A DNA stretch of 9,933 nt from Leucobacter sp. (GTDB taxonomy: Bacteria > Actinomycetota > Actinomycetes > Actinomycetales > Microbacteriaceae): assembly GCA_012510755.1 (NCBI GenBank), contig JAAZHL010000100.1, forward strand, positions 1 through 9,933, read 5' to 3'. Positions 1 through 6,278 of the stretch are shown here, piece after piece (position 1 is the first letter of the stretch; the number at the start of each line of letters is the position of its first letter). The translations under genes were made by a program, and so were the position numbers. The notes under the pieces were generated by a model, which saw only the letters and a list, made by a program, of their open reading frames with translations, made no database searches and had not been told where the DNA came from.

Positions 1-15
1 ATAAGCTAGACGACG

Positions 16-27
16 TTGCCTAGGCAA
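16..27. repeat. 12-bp perfect palindrome before tRNA-Asn
   Basis: TTGCCTAGGCAA is a perfect palindrome ending three bases before the mature tRNA-Asn. A TAAGCT at 2-7 fits the loose actinobacterial -10 pattern TAnnnT, which would place the palindrome in the transcribed leader just before the RNase P cut site. It could be a leader hairpin, a protein site or chance. The window begins too close to judge the promoter. Confidence 0.3.
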
Positions 28-30
28 TGA

Positions 31-103
31 TCCCCTGTAGCTCAGTTGGCAGAGCGCTTGACTGTTAATCAGGATGTCGCTGGTTCGAGCCCAGCCGGGG
101 GAG
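31..103 (+). tRNA. tRNA-Asn (anticodon GTT)
   Basis: The 73-base cloverleaf is complete. The acceptor arms TCCCCTG (31-37) and CGGGGGA (96-102) pair over 7 bp with one T-G wobble. The D-arm has TAGCTCAGTTGGCAGAGC, the anticodon loop reads CT-GTT-AA, and the T-loop is GGTTCGAGCCC. The discriminator base is G (103), as usual for tRNA-Asn. CCA is not encoded, because CGA follows, so a CCA-adding enzyme must finish the 3' end. It decodes AAC and AAU. Confidence 0.97.
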
Positions 104-105
104 CG

Positions 106-129
106 AAACCCTCACTTTGTGAGGGTTTT
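106..129 (+). terminator. terminator-like hairpin after tRNA-Asn
   Basis: AAACCCTCAC (106-115) and GTGAGGGTTT (119-128) form a perfect 10-bp stem around a TTT loop, followed by only a short T stretch. It lies directly behind tRNA-Asn and could terminate its transcript. It could equally be a processing hairpin in a tRNA-Asn/tRNA-Gly precursor, since only about 30 bases remain before tRNA-Gly and no clear promoter is seen there. Confidence 0.6.
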
Positions 130-158
130 CGTGAATGAGAAGTGAATTGCTTCTGTAT

Positions 159-229
159 GGGGATGTAGCTCAATGGTAGAGCCCCAGTCTTCCAAACTGG
201 TTACGCGGGTTCGATTCCCGTCATCCCCT
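159..229 (+). tRNA. tRNA-Gly (anticodon TCC)
   Basis: The 71-base cloverleaf has acceptor arms GGGGATG (159-165) and CATCCCC (222-228), a D-arm with TAGCTCAATGGTAGAGC, anticodon stem CCAGT/ACTGG with loop CT-TCC-AA, T-loop GGTTCGATTCCC, and discriminator T at 229. The next bases are CCG, so the CCA end is not fully encoded. It decodes GGA and GGG. It converges on the DUF2510 gene that ends at 310 on the other strand. Confidence 0.97.
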
Positions 230-309
230 CCGTTTACCAAACCTTTGTTGATCTCAAGGTGATCGCCGAATGGGCTGTCCGTCCGCGTGGCCTGGCGTTT
301 GCTTTGCAC

Positions 310-1278
310 CTATTTTGTGAGGTAACCGGTTTGCAGCAACTGCGATTTGAGCTGAGCATACTCGATCTCATCGATTACTCCGTTGGATTTCAACTCAGCG
401 AGATTTCGTAGCTCTTCTGTAAGCGAGTGCTGTTGAACTGGCACGCCTTCCACTTTTACTACTGGCTTTTTTGCTTCGGTAATACGTTTACGTAGCTCGT
501 TGATATGTGGAAGCCATTCGTTGTACTCAAATCGGCCAAACGGCAACGTGTTTGACAGTGCCTGGGGATTGCTGGAATCTGAGTTGATTGGTTGAAAGGT
601 GCCTTTCCAAAAGTCCTGATTCTGTGTTCCTTGGTAGCTCGGTGTCAGGATCTCGAGTACGCCATTCACCAGTTGGCCGTTGTACTCGATGCCGGTGATT
701 TCGCTATAAAGAAACGTGGTGATTCTTCCGCCGCCGAGAACGCCAGCGGCCCACGCTGTAAAGGCTCCAGTTTTTATGATGAGTAGCCGATCGTCGTAGG
801 CCGCTAAGACTCCGGCAAAGGAAGAATGGATGACTAGCCACGGGGTTTCACCCTCGTGAGAGTGTGACAGTACGCTCCTGAACGCTGCAGGGCGTAGTTT
901 ACTTCCGCAAAGAATAATGTTTTCGTAGAACGCCTGCTCAATGGCTTGCTCGTTTGCGATCTTTTCTGCTTTTTCAGAAATCCGCTTCTGCTCTACTTCG
1001 AGCTCCCACGCTTTCTGCTCTTCTTGATAAACGGCGAGTGCTTCCTCAGTCAATCGAACTCTCTTCGTCCACTTTTTTCCGTTCCAGTAGCGAACTCGTG
1101 AGGCGTCTTCAGGGTCGGGGTACCAATTAGCTGGGGGAGCCGGTTGTGCTACTTGCGTAGGCGTCGGCACCGGGGACGTGTGTTGCGTCCACTGGATTCC
1201 ATCCCAGTACCGCAGCGAGTTCGCTGCCGCAGGATCTTGGTACCATCCCGGGGCTGTCGAATTGTTACTCATGCTCAT
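310..1278 (-). CDS. DUF2510 / PH-like / SHOCT domain protein
   Basis: This 322-residue protein has no assigned function. Two DUF2510 motifs are visible near the N-terminus: WYQDP with RYWDG and WT (residues about 11-31), and WYPDP with RYWNG and WT (about 51-71). A charged, probably helical or coiled segment follows (about 77-118). A middle region around 140-220 looks like a bacterial PH-like fold (LAAYDDRLLIIKTG, then a Gly-rich turn and alternating beta-like segments). The last 37 residues match a SHOCT domain (LRNLAELKSNGVIDEIEYAQLK). No signal peptide or clear membrane helix is seen. DUF2510 is an actinobacterial module usually found at protein termini, often in membrane or envelope proteins. 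The start at 1278 has a GAGG only 4 bases upstream; the second ATG at 1272 (spacing 10) is an equally plausible start. Sampled GC is about 47-50% over much of the gene, lower than its neighbours, hinting at later acquisition. It stands alone between tRNA genes. Confidence 0.88.
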   Translation of the reverse strand: MSMSNNSTAPGWYQDPAAANSLRYWDGIQWTQHTSPVPTPTQVAQPAPPANWYPDPEDASRVRYWNGKKWTKRVRLTEEALAVYQEEQKAWELEVEQKRISEKAEKIANEQAIEQAFYENIILCGSKLRPAAFRSVLSHSHEGETPWLVIHSSFAGVLAAYDDRLLIIKTGAFTAWAAGVLGGGRITTFLYSEITGIEYNGQLVNGVLEILTPSYQGTQNQDFWKGTFQPINSDSSNPQALSNTLPFGRFEYNEWLPHINELRKRITEAKKPVVKVEGVPVQQHSLTEELRNLAELKSNGVIDEIEYAQLKSQLLQTGYLTK

Positions 1279-1646
1279 GGAGCCTCATTCTCTAAGCCAA
1301 GTCATTACAGCGGCAGATCGCTTTCGCAGTCATTGAGGCCTATGCACAAGTGGTCACATCGGAGCGGGAAGTGCTCGATCTCGCATACAGGCGATACTCG
1401 ATATTAGCTGGCTGTTGCCGCGTTCAGATTGCGATGGTGTGGCTGGTACCGAGCACGTTACTTCTGCAGGTGGGAAGTTGATGTCGTATTTCCTAGTTGG
1501 GGGCAGCATGTACTGTCCATTGCTACATTATTAGCTGCCACGAACGCCGGTATTGCACTGGTTTTGGGTGGGCGATTCGGCCAGTTGTGTCGCCGTGTCA
1601 CTCGGGGCGAAAAATATCAGCTAGACTTGCAGGGTTGTCTGCTTGA
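1279..1646. other. gene-free interval between DUF2510 gene and tRNA-Pro
   Basis: About 370 bases without a convincing gene. It must contain the promoter of the leftward DUF2510 gene and probably that of the rightward tRNA-Pro, but no good -35/-10 pair stands out. TAGACT at 1622-1627 fits the TAnnnT -10 pattern and lies 20 bases before tRNA-Pro. A + strand open frame (from 1429, running into the tRNA) encodes a short hydrophobic stretch (IATLLAATNAGIALVLGG), but it has no ribosome binding site and overlaps the tRNA. It may be a gene remnant or chance. Confidence 0.5.
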
Positions 1647-1721
1647 CGGGGCGTAGCTCAGCTTGGCTAGAGCGCCCGCTTTGGGAGCGGGAGGTCGCAG
1701 GTTCGAATCCTGTCGCCCCGA
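1647..1721 (+). tRNA. tRNA-Pro (anticodon TGG)
   Basis: The 75-base cloverleaf has acceptor arms CGGGGCG (1647-1653) and CGCCCCG (1714-1720), a D-arm with TAGCTCAGCTTGGCTAGAGC, anticodon stem CCCGC/GCGGG with loop TT-TGG-GA, T-loop GGTTCGAATCC, and discriminator A at 1721. CCA is not encoded. It decodes CCA and other CCN codons. No terminator follows, and tig starts 51 bases downstream, so the two may share a transcript. Confidence 0.97.
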
Positions 1722-1772
1722 CACGGTTACCGCCGCGACAACGAAATCACTGCACGACATGAGAGGCCGATC

Positions 1773-3266
1773 TTGCCGAAGACGAATGTAGAGAAGCTCA
1801 CTCCGACACGGGTGAAGCTGACGGTTGCTATTACGATCGACGATCTCGAGCCATATCTGAAGCAGGCCTACAAGACGATCTCGCAGCAAGTCTCGATTCC
1901 TGGCTTCCGCAAGGGCCACGTGCCTGCCCCAATCATCGATCAGCGCGTCGGCCGCGCTGCCGTTGTTGAGCAGGCAGTCAACGAGTCACTCGACGCGTTT
2001 TACCAGGCCGCTCTCGTCGAAACCGAGACGCAGCCGATGGGTCGCCCGAGTGCAGACGTTGAGCAGTGGCTCGACGTGAAAGACCCTGCGAGCGAAATCA
2101 TTCTCGCGTTTGAGGTCGAGGCTCGCCCAGAGTTCAAGCTTCCGAAGTACGACGGTCTCAAGATTGAGGTCGACGAGGTCGAGACCGACGAGAACGCGGT
2201 CGAAGAAGAGCTGAACAAGCTGCGTGAGCGCTTCGGCAACCTGAACACGGTTGATCGCCCCGCAAAGAGCGGTGACTTTGTCGAGCTTGATCTGGTCGCT
2301 CGCATTGGTGACAACGATGTTGACCAGGCAGACGGTGTCTCATACGAGGTTGGCTCGGGCAATATGCTTGCTGGGCTAGACGAGGCTGTCGAGACGTTGA
2401 CGGCTGGCGAGAGCACCACCTTCACTTCGCAGCTGCTGGGTGGTGACTACGAGGGTCAAGACGCTGAGGTTGAGGTGACCATCACCGCAGTGAAAGAGCG
2501 CGAGCTTGCTGAAGCAGACGATGATTTCGCTCAGCTTGCGAGTGAGTTCGATACGATCACTGAGCTGCGTGAGAGCCTTGCTGAGCAGGTGTCAAAGGCT
2601 GCAGTCTTCGCGCAGGGTCGCCAGGCCCGCGATCTGTTCACCGACACACTCATCGAAAAGGCCAAGATTCCGGTCAGCGACGAGCTCGTCGAAGAAGAGG
2701 TGCACCGTCACCTCGAAAGCGAGGGGCGTCTCGAAGACGACGTGCACCGCGAAGAAGTTCGCGAGTCGAGCGCGAAGCAGCTTGCCTTGCAGCTGTTGCT
2801 CGATGCAATCGCCGAGGCAGAGAATGTCACGCCGACGCAGAATGAGTTGTCGCAGTACGTCTTCCAGTCGGCGCAGCAGTACGGCATGGATCCGTCGCAG
2901 TTCATCCAGGCAATCAGCCAGGGCGGCCAGATGGGCGCGATCCTTGGTGAAGTGACCCGCAACAAGGCACTCGCTGTCGCCCTGTCGAAGGCGAAGGTTG
3001 TCGATAAGAAGGGCAACGCGGTCGACTTGAGCGACTTCACTGCTGTCGACGATGAAGAGGTAGCTGAGGTCATCGACCAGGCTGAAGAGATCGTTGAAGA
3101 GGCCGAGGCAGTTCAAGAAGCCGAGGCGGTCTCTGAAGAGAAGCCAGCTGCAAAGAAAGCAGCTGCAAAGAAGCCTGCTGCGAAGAAGGCAGCCGCATCT
3201 GATGATGAGGCGCCGGCGAAAAAGCCAGCGGCCAAGAAGCCCGCAAAGAAGGCCGACGACAAGTAG
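1773..3266 (+). CDS. tig: trigger factor, ribosome-associated chaperone/PPIase
   Basis: Trigger factor binds the ribosome near the exit tunnel and shields and folds nascent chains. The N-terminal ribosome-binding domain (about 1-150) opens with VEKLTPTRVKL and carries the signature loop GFRKG at residues 44-48. An FKBP-like PPIase domain spans about 165-250 (GDFVELDLVARIGD onward). The alpha-helical substrate-cradling domain runs from about 260 to 425. The start is TTG at 1773, with GAGAGG six bases upstream, and gives the family's expected N-terminus. At 497 residues it is longer than the usual 430-470. The excess is an acidic stretch (about 426-454, many Glu/Asp) followed by a Lys/Ala/Pro-rich tail (455-497, repeated PAAKK and AAAKK). 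Such tails occur in actinobacterial trigger factors; their role is unclear. It is followed by its own strong terminator, separating it from clpP1. Confidence 0.97.
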   Translation: MPKTNVEKLTPTRVKLTVAITIDDLEPYLKQAYKTISQQVSIPGFRKGHVPAPIIDQRVGRAAVVEQAVNESLDAFYQAALVETETQPMGRPSADVEQWLDVKDPASEIILAFEVEARPEFKLPKYDGLKIEVDEVETDENAVEEELNKLRERFGNLNTVDRPAKSGDFVELDLVARIGDNDVDQADGVSYEVGSGNMLAGLDEAVETLTAGESTTFTSQLLGGDYEGQDAEVEVTITAVKERELAEADDDFAQLASEFDTITELRESLAEQVSKAAVFAQGRQARDLFTDTLIEKAKIPVSDELVEEEVHRHLESEGRLEDDVHREEVRESSAKQLALQLLLDAIAEAENVTPTQNELSQYVFQSAQQYGMDPSQFIQAISQGGQMGAILGEVTRNKALAVALSKAKVVDKKGNAVDLSDFTAVDDEEVAEVIDQAEEIVEEAEAVQEAEAVSEEKPAAKKAAAKKPAAKKAAASDDEAPAKKPAAKKPAKKADDK

Positions 3267-3283
3267 TCAGAGTTCTGAAGAAG

Positions 3284-3317
3284 AGGATCCGCCCCGCAAC
3301 GGGCGGATCCTTTTTTT
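3284..3317 (+). terminator. intrinsic terminator of tig
   Basis: AGGATCCGCCC (3284-3294) pairs perfectly with GGGCGGATCCT (3301-3311), an 11-bp GC-rich stem with a CGCAAC loop, followed by a run of seven T (3311-3317). This is a textbook Rho-independent terminator, 18 bases after the tig stop. It separates the tRNA-Pro/tig transcript from the clp operon. Confidence 0.95.
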
Positions 3318-3333
3318 GCGCGCAGTGAACCCC

Positions 3334-3351
3334 GCCACGCCCAGGGCGAAC
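3334..3351 (+). promoter_or_regulatory. putative ClgR operator upstream of clpP1P2
   Basis: The bases at 3337-3351, ACGCCCAGGGCGAAC, fit every position of the ClgR consensus core WCGCYNANRGCGWWS as recalled from Corynebacterium work. The full 18-base form (WNNWCGCYNANRGCGWWS, 3334-3351) differs only at its first base (G for W). ClgR is the actinobacterial activator of clp genes, and clpP1P2 is its classic target. The site is centred about 73 bases before the clpP1 ATG. Candidate -10 elements (GATACT at 3377-3382, TACTAG at 3387-3392) lie downstream without a good -35, as expected for an activated promoter. No clgR gene is in the window. Confidence 0.7.
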
Positions 3352-3415
3352 ACGCGCCCCAGATGCTGCTCAAGTCGATACTCTCGTACTAGGCACCAAT
3401 AGAAGGAGCGCAGCA

Positions 3416-4000
3416 ATGGCTGAACAGATGCCGCCGAACAACGTGTTTGAGCGACTGCTGAAAGATCGCATTATCTGGCTCGGATCAGAAGTTCGAGACG
3501 AGAACGCGAACGAGATTTGCGCCAAGATTCTGCTGCTCGCTGCAGAAGATCCCGAAGCAGATATCTACCTGTATATTAACTCGCCAGGCGGGTCGATCAC
3601 CGCGGGCATGGCGATCTACGACACGATGAGCTTCGTTCCAAACGACATCGTTACTGTCGGCATCGGCATGGCGGCATCGATGGGTCAGTTCTTGCTCACC
3701 GCAGGTACGCGGGGCAAGCGATACATCACCCCGAATGCGCGTGTCTTGCTGCACCAGCCGCATGGCGGGTTTGGTGGCACCGCGAGCGACATTCAAACTC
3801 AGGCTCAGCTCATCACCTCGATGAAGAACCGACTGGCCGAGATCACCGCAGCTCAGACTGGCAAGACCGTTGAGCAAGTCAACGCAGATGGTGACCGCGA
3901 TCGCTGGTTCACCGCAGAAGAGGCGCTCGAATACGGGTTTGTCGATTTTATTCGTGAATCTGCCAATGACGTTGTCGGTGGCGGCGGCACCAAGAAGTAG
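3416..4000 (+). CDS. clpP1: ATP-dependent Clp protease proteolytic subunit 1
   Basis: A 194-residue ClpP serine peptidase and one of two paralogues that in actinobacteria assemble as a mixed double heptamer (ClpP1P2) capped by ClpX or ClpC. The catalytic triad is visible: Ser88 in GMAASMGQ, His113 in LLHQP, and Asp162 in DRDRW. Ser-to-His (25) and His-to-Asp (49) spacings match E. coli ClpP. The oxyanion motif SPGGS is at 56-60 and the hydrophobic ring segment YITPNARVLLHQ precedes the His. There is no long propeptide. The ATG follows AGAAGGAG seven bases upstream. The gene is first in the clpP1-clpP2(-clpX) cluster behind a putative ClgR site; clpP2 begins 21 bases after its stop. Confidence 0.97.
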   Translation: MAEQMPPNNVFERLLKDRIIWLGSEVRDENANEICAKILLLAAEDPEADIYLYINSPGGSITAGMAIYDTMSFVPNDIVTVGIGMAASMGQFLLTAGTRGKRYITPNARVLLHQPHGGFGGTASDIQTQAQLITSMKNRLAEITAAQTGKTVEQVNADGDRDRWFTAEEALEYGFVDFIRESANDVVGGGGTKK

Positions 4001-4021
4001 CACGGCACAGGAGACATTTTG

Positions 4022-4690
4022 ATGCACAACACTCAGCCCCAAGCAGGCATCTCGAACCTCGCGATGCCAAGTTCGCGCTACATTTTGCCGCAGTTCGAAG
4101 AACGCACTACCTACGGCACTCGTTTCACCGACCCCTATGCGAAGCTCTTTGAAGACCGTATTGTCTTCTTGGGCGTGCAGGTTGACGATACCTCTGCTGA
4201 TGACGTGATGGCTCAGCTGCTCGTGCTCGAGAGCAAAGACCCCGAGCGCGACATCATCATGTACATCAACTCGCCCGGTGGCTCGTTCACCGCAATGACG
4301 GCCATCTACGACACCATGCAGTACATTAAGCCACACATTCAGACAGTGTGCCTCGGGCAAGCGGCCTCTGCCGCGGCAGTGCTGCTTGCTGGCGGTACGC
4401 CGGGCAAACGTCTCGCGCTGCCCAACGCGCGCGTGCTGATTCACCAGCCGGCAACCGGCCAGGGTGGCCATGGACAGGCGAGCGACATCGAGATTCAGGC
4501 CCGCGAAATCATGCGCATGCGTGAGTGGCTCGAGCACACGCTGTCGAAGCACTCGAACCGGTCGATAGAGCAGATTCACCAAGACATCGATCGTGACAAG
4601 ATTCTTGACGCACAAGAAGCGCTTGAGTTCGGCTTCATCGACCAGGTGCTGACCAGTCGCAAGAACCCGCAGCCGGTCATCAACCAGTAG
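4022..4690 (+). CDS. clpP2: ATP-dependent Clp protease proteolytic subunit 2
   Basis: A 222-residue second ClpP paralogue, partner of ClpP1 in the mixed tetradecamer. The triad is Ser116 (GQAASAAA), His141 (LIHQP) and Asp192 (DRDKI). The His-to-Asp distance is two residues longer than in ClpP1 because of an insertion in the Gly-rich handle loop (GQGGHGQ). The SPGGS motif is at 84-88. An N-terminal extension of about 35 residues (PSSRYILPQFEERTTYG) is typical of actinobacterial ClpP2, where a propeptide is removed on maturation. The ATG at 4022 was chosen because AGGAG (4009-4013) lies 8 bases upstream; a TTG at 4019 would lie only 5 bases from it. It is translationally close to clpP1 and probably co-transcribed. 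Confidence 0.96.
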   Translation: MHNTQPQAGISNLAMPSSRYILPQFEERTTYGTRFTDPYAKLFEDRIVFLGVQVDDTSADDVMAQLLVLESKDPERDIIMYINSPGGSFTAMTAIYDTMQYIKPHIQTVCLGQAASAAAVLLAGGTPGKRLALPNARVLIHQPATGQGGHGQASDIEIQAREIMRMREWLEHTLSKHSNRSIEQIHQDIDRDKILDAQEALEFGFIDQVLTSRKNPQPVINQ

Positions 4691-4698
4691 CTCGCGAT

Positions 4699-4749
4699 AG
4701 CCTAGCCCGGCGCGCCGACAGCGAGAATGTCGGTGGTGCGGGCTAGGCT
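4699..4749 (+). promoter_or_regulatory. large inverted repeat between clpP2 and clpX
   Basis: AGCCTAGCCCG (4699-4709) and CGGGCTAGGCT (4739-4749) are perfect 11-bp complements. Inside, CCGACA (4715-4720) and TGTCGG (4728-4733) form a 6-bp hairpin with a 7-base loop. As RNA this would be one long stem with an internal loop, starting 9 bases after the clpP2 stop. No T run follows. It could attenuate or process the clpP1P2-clpX transcript, act as a U-less terminator, or be a DNA operator around a clpX promoter (TAGGCT at 4744-4749 fits TAnnnT, 38 bases before the clpX ATG). The role is not resolved; the symmetry itself is clear. Confidence 0.6.
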
Positions 4750-4786
4750 CGGGGCGACCGCTAAAATTTGTAGTCAGGGAGGGCGC

Positions 4787-6061
4787 ATGGCGAAGATCGA
4801 GAGTAGTGAGCTGCTCAAGTGTTCGTTTTGCGGTAAGTCCCAAAAGCAGGTGCAGCAGCTGATTGCTGGCCCGCAAATTTACATCTGCGATGAGTGCGTC
4901 GCGCTCTGCAACGAGATCATCGAAGAGCGGCTCGCTGAGCACTCATCTGCTGAGCAGAACGATTTCTCACTGCACAAGCCTCGCGAGATCGCGAACTTTC
5001 TCGATCAATATGTGATCGGGCAAGACCGCGCGAAGCAGTCCCTCGCGGTGGCGGTTTACAACCACTACAAGCGGGTGCGAGCGAGCAAGGCGCTCACGAG
5101 TGCGGAGTCGGCTGGCGAGCAAATTGAGATCGCCAAATCGAACATTTTGATGCTCGGGCCGACCGGTTGTGGCAAGACCTACCTTGCGCAGTCATTGGCC
5201 AGACAGCTGAATGTGCCGTTCGCGGTCGCTGACGCCACGGCGTTGACCGAAGCGGGCTACGTCGGTGAAGATGTTGAGAATATTCTGCTGAAGCTGCTGC
5301 AAGCCGCAGACTACGATGTGCAGCGCGCTGAGACGGGCATCATCTACATCGACGAGATCGACAAGATCACCCGTAAGGCAGAAAACCCTTCGATCACTCG
5401 CGATGTGTCTGGTGAGGGCGTGCAGCAGGCGCTCCTCAAAATTCTTGAGGGAACTGTCGCGTCTATTCCGCCCCAGGGTGGCCGCAAGCACCCAAACCAA
5501 GAGTTCATTCAGCTTGACACCACCAATGTACTCTTCATTGTCGCCGGTGCGTTTGCGGGCCTCGAAGAGATTATTGCCTCACGCCTCGGCAAGGGGGGCA
5601 TCGGCTTTGGTGCCCCGGTCGCGAGCAAACGCGACGAGAGCGAATTGCTGTCACAAGTACAGCCAGAAGACTTGCACAAATTTGGCCTGATTCCCGAGTT
5701 CATTGGGCGACTGCCGGTGGTCGCTACGGTGCATCCGCTCGATGTCGATGCCCTGGTGCGCATTCTTTCCGAACCAAAGAACGCACTCGTCAAGCAATAT
5801 CAGCGCATGTTCGAGCTTGATGGTGTGAGCTTAGAGTTCGAACCAGCAGCCCTTGAAGCGGTCGCTCAGATGGCTGTCGAGCGCAAGACCGGGGCCCGAG
5901 GGCTGCGGGCCATTCTTGAAGATGTGCTCGGGGCGGTGATGTTTGATGTGCCCTCGAACAACGACATCACAAGGGTTATCGTGACCGAACAGGCCGTGCT
6001 TGGTGCAGCAGCACCATTGGTGCTCGTATCATCAAGTGGCGGCGCCGAACGAAGCGCGTGA
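4787..6061 (+). CDS. clpX: ATP-dependent Clp protease ATP-binding subunit ClpX
   Basis: A 424-residue AAA+ unfoldase that feeds substrates into the ClpP1P2 chamber. The N-terminal zinc-binding domain has Cys12, Cys15, Cys34 and Cys37. Also visible are Walker A GPTGCGKT (124-131), the pore loop GYVGEDV (157-163), Walker B IIYIDE (185-190), the ClpP-docking IGF loop (272-274), arginine finger Arg308 in PEFIGRLP, and sensor-2 Arg371 in GARGLR. All key residues are present. The start is ATG 4787, preceded by AGGGAGG four bases upstream; an upstream in-frame GTG (4727) would begin inside the inverted repeat and add 20 non-family residues. The C-terminus is unusual: the last residues (GGAERSA) and stop codon come from the first unit of a 27-bp tandem repeat. 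It lies 96 bases after clpP2 and may share its transcript or use its own promoter. Confidence 0.97.
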   Translation: MAKIESSELLKCSFCGKSQKQVQQLIAGPQIYICDECVALCNEIIEERLAEHSSAEQNDFSLHKPREIANFLDQYVIGQDRAKQSLAVAVYNHYKRVRASKALTSAESAGEQIEIAKSNILMLGPTGCGKTYLAQSLARQLNVPFAVADATALTEAGYVGEDVENILLKLLQAADYDVQRAETGIIYIDEIDKITRKAENPSITRDVSGEGVQQALLKILEGTVASIPPQGGRKHPNQEFIQLDTTNVLFIVAGAFAGLEEIIASRLGKGGIGFGAPVASKRDESELLSQVQPEDLHKFGLIPEFIGRLPVVATVHPLDVDALVRILSEPKNALVKQYQRMFELDGVSLEFEPAALEAVAQMAVERKTGARGLRAILEDVLGAVMFDVPSNNDITRVIVTEQAVLGAAAPLVLVSSSGGAERSA

Positions 6062-6143
6062 CCCAGCGGCGCTGAATGTCGTGCGTGACCCAGCGGCGCT
6101 GAATGTCGTGCGTGACCCAGCGGGGCCGAACGAAGCGCGTAAC
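6041..6143 (+). repeat. 27-bp tandem repeat at the clpX 3' end
   Basis: Three full units (6041-6067, 6068-6094, 6095-6121) and a partial fourth (6122-6143). Each full unit ends in the shared GCGTGACCCAGC, the partial one in GCGTAAC. The variable part is CGAACGAAGC-like in units 1 and 4 and TGAATGTCGT-like in units 2 and 3, giving an A-B-B-A order. Unit boundaries contain CAGCGGCGCTG, an odd-length palindrome, and GCGCCG/CGGCGC can pair across units. The clpX stop codon is the TGA inside unit 1. Every unit is 9 codons long, so the same TGA recurs in that frame. Confidence 0.9.
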
Positions 6144-6173
6144 AGTCGTTCACCCGCACCGTTTTCGATCTTC

Positions 6174-6201
6174 TTGGCCTTCTACTTTTGGCCTTCTGCT
6201 T
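6174..6201 (+). repeat. two-copy 14-bp direct repeat
   Basis: TTGGCCTTCTACTT (6174-6187) is followed immediately by TTGGCCTTCTGCTT (6188-6201), one mismatch apart. It sits in the pyrimidine-rich gap between the convergent clpX and lipoprotein genes. It may be simple slippage; no function is visible. Confidence 0.6.
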
Positions 6202-6245
6202 TCGCGCTCAACTTTCGGCCCGCCAATTTCAGCCCCGTGGCTAGA

Positions 6246-6278
6246 CGCCTAGTGCTTCGATCTGAGCGCACCTAGGCG
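6246..6278 (-). terminator. possible hairpin terminator at lipoprotein gene end
   Basis: CGCCTAG-TGC (6246-6255) pairs with GCA-C-CTAGGCG (6268-6278) over 10 bp with one bulged C and a 12-base loop. It overlaps the TAG stop of the leftward lipoprotein gene and lies between two convergent operons, a natural site for termination. It lacks a T run on either side, so it is weak as a classical terminator; the clpX transcript shows no better candidate. Confidence 0.35.

Noticed and set aside
1429..1656. 75-codon frame with a hydrophobic segment before tRNA-Pro
   Set aside because: No ribosome binding site, no family resemblance, and it runs into the tRNA. At most a gene remnant.
2592..3116. 174-codon antisense frame in tig
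   Set aside because: Complement of the acidic and helical part of trigger factor; no independent evidence.
4727..4786. Upstream GTG start for clpX
   Set aside because: Would begin inside the inverted repeat and add 20 residues not seen in the family; ATG 4787 has an excellent AGGGAGG site.
3485..4942. 485-codon open frame antisense to clpP1, clpP2 and the clpX start
   Set aside because: It is the mirror of three certain genes with strong codon bias, has no recognisable domain, and spans their intergenic signals. Long antisense frames are common at this GC.
6041..6143. CRISPR array
   Set aside because: Units are contiguous 27-bp tandem copies without unique spacers, and the first overlaps clpX coding sequence.
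5866..6159. Antisense frame with repeated SAPLGHARH residues
   Set aside because: The residue repeat is only the translation of the 27-bp DNA repeat, and most of the rest is the complement of clpX.
6000..6275. + strand frame across the clpX end and repeats
   Set aside because: Overlaps clpX in another frame, has no ribosome binding site, and becomes Phe-rich low-complexity sequence after the repeat.
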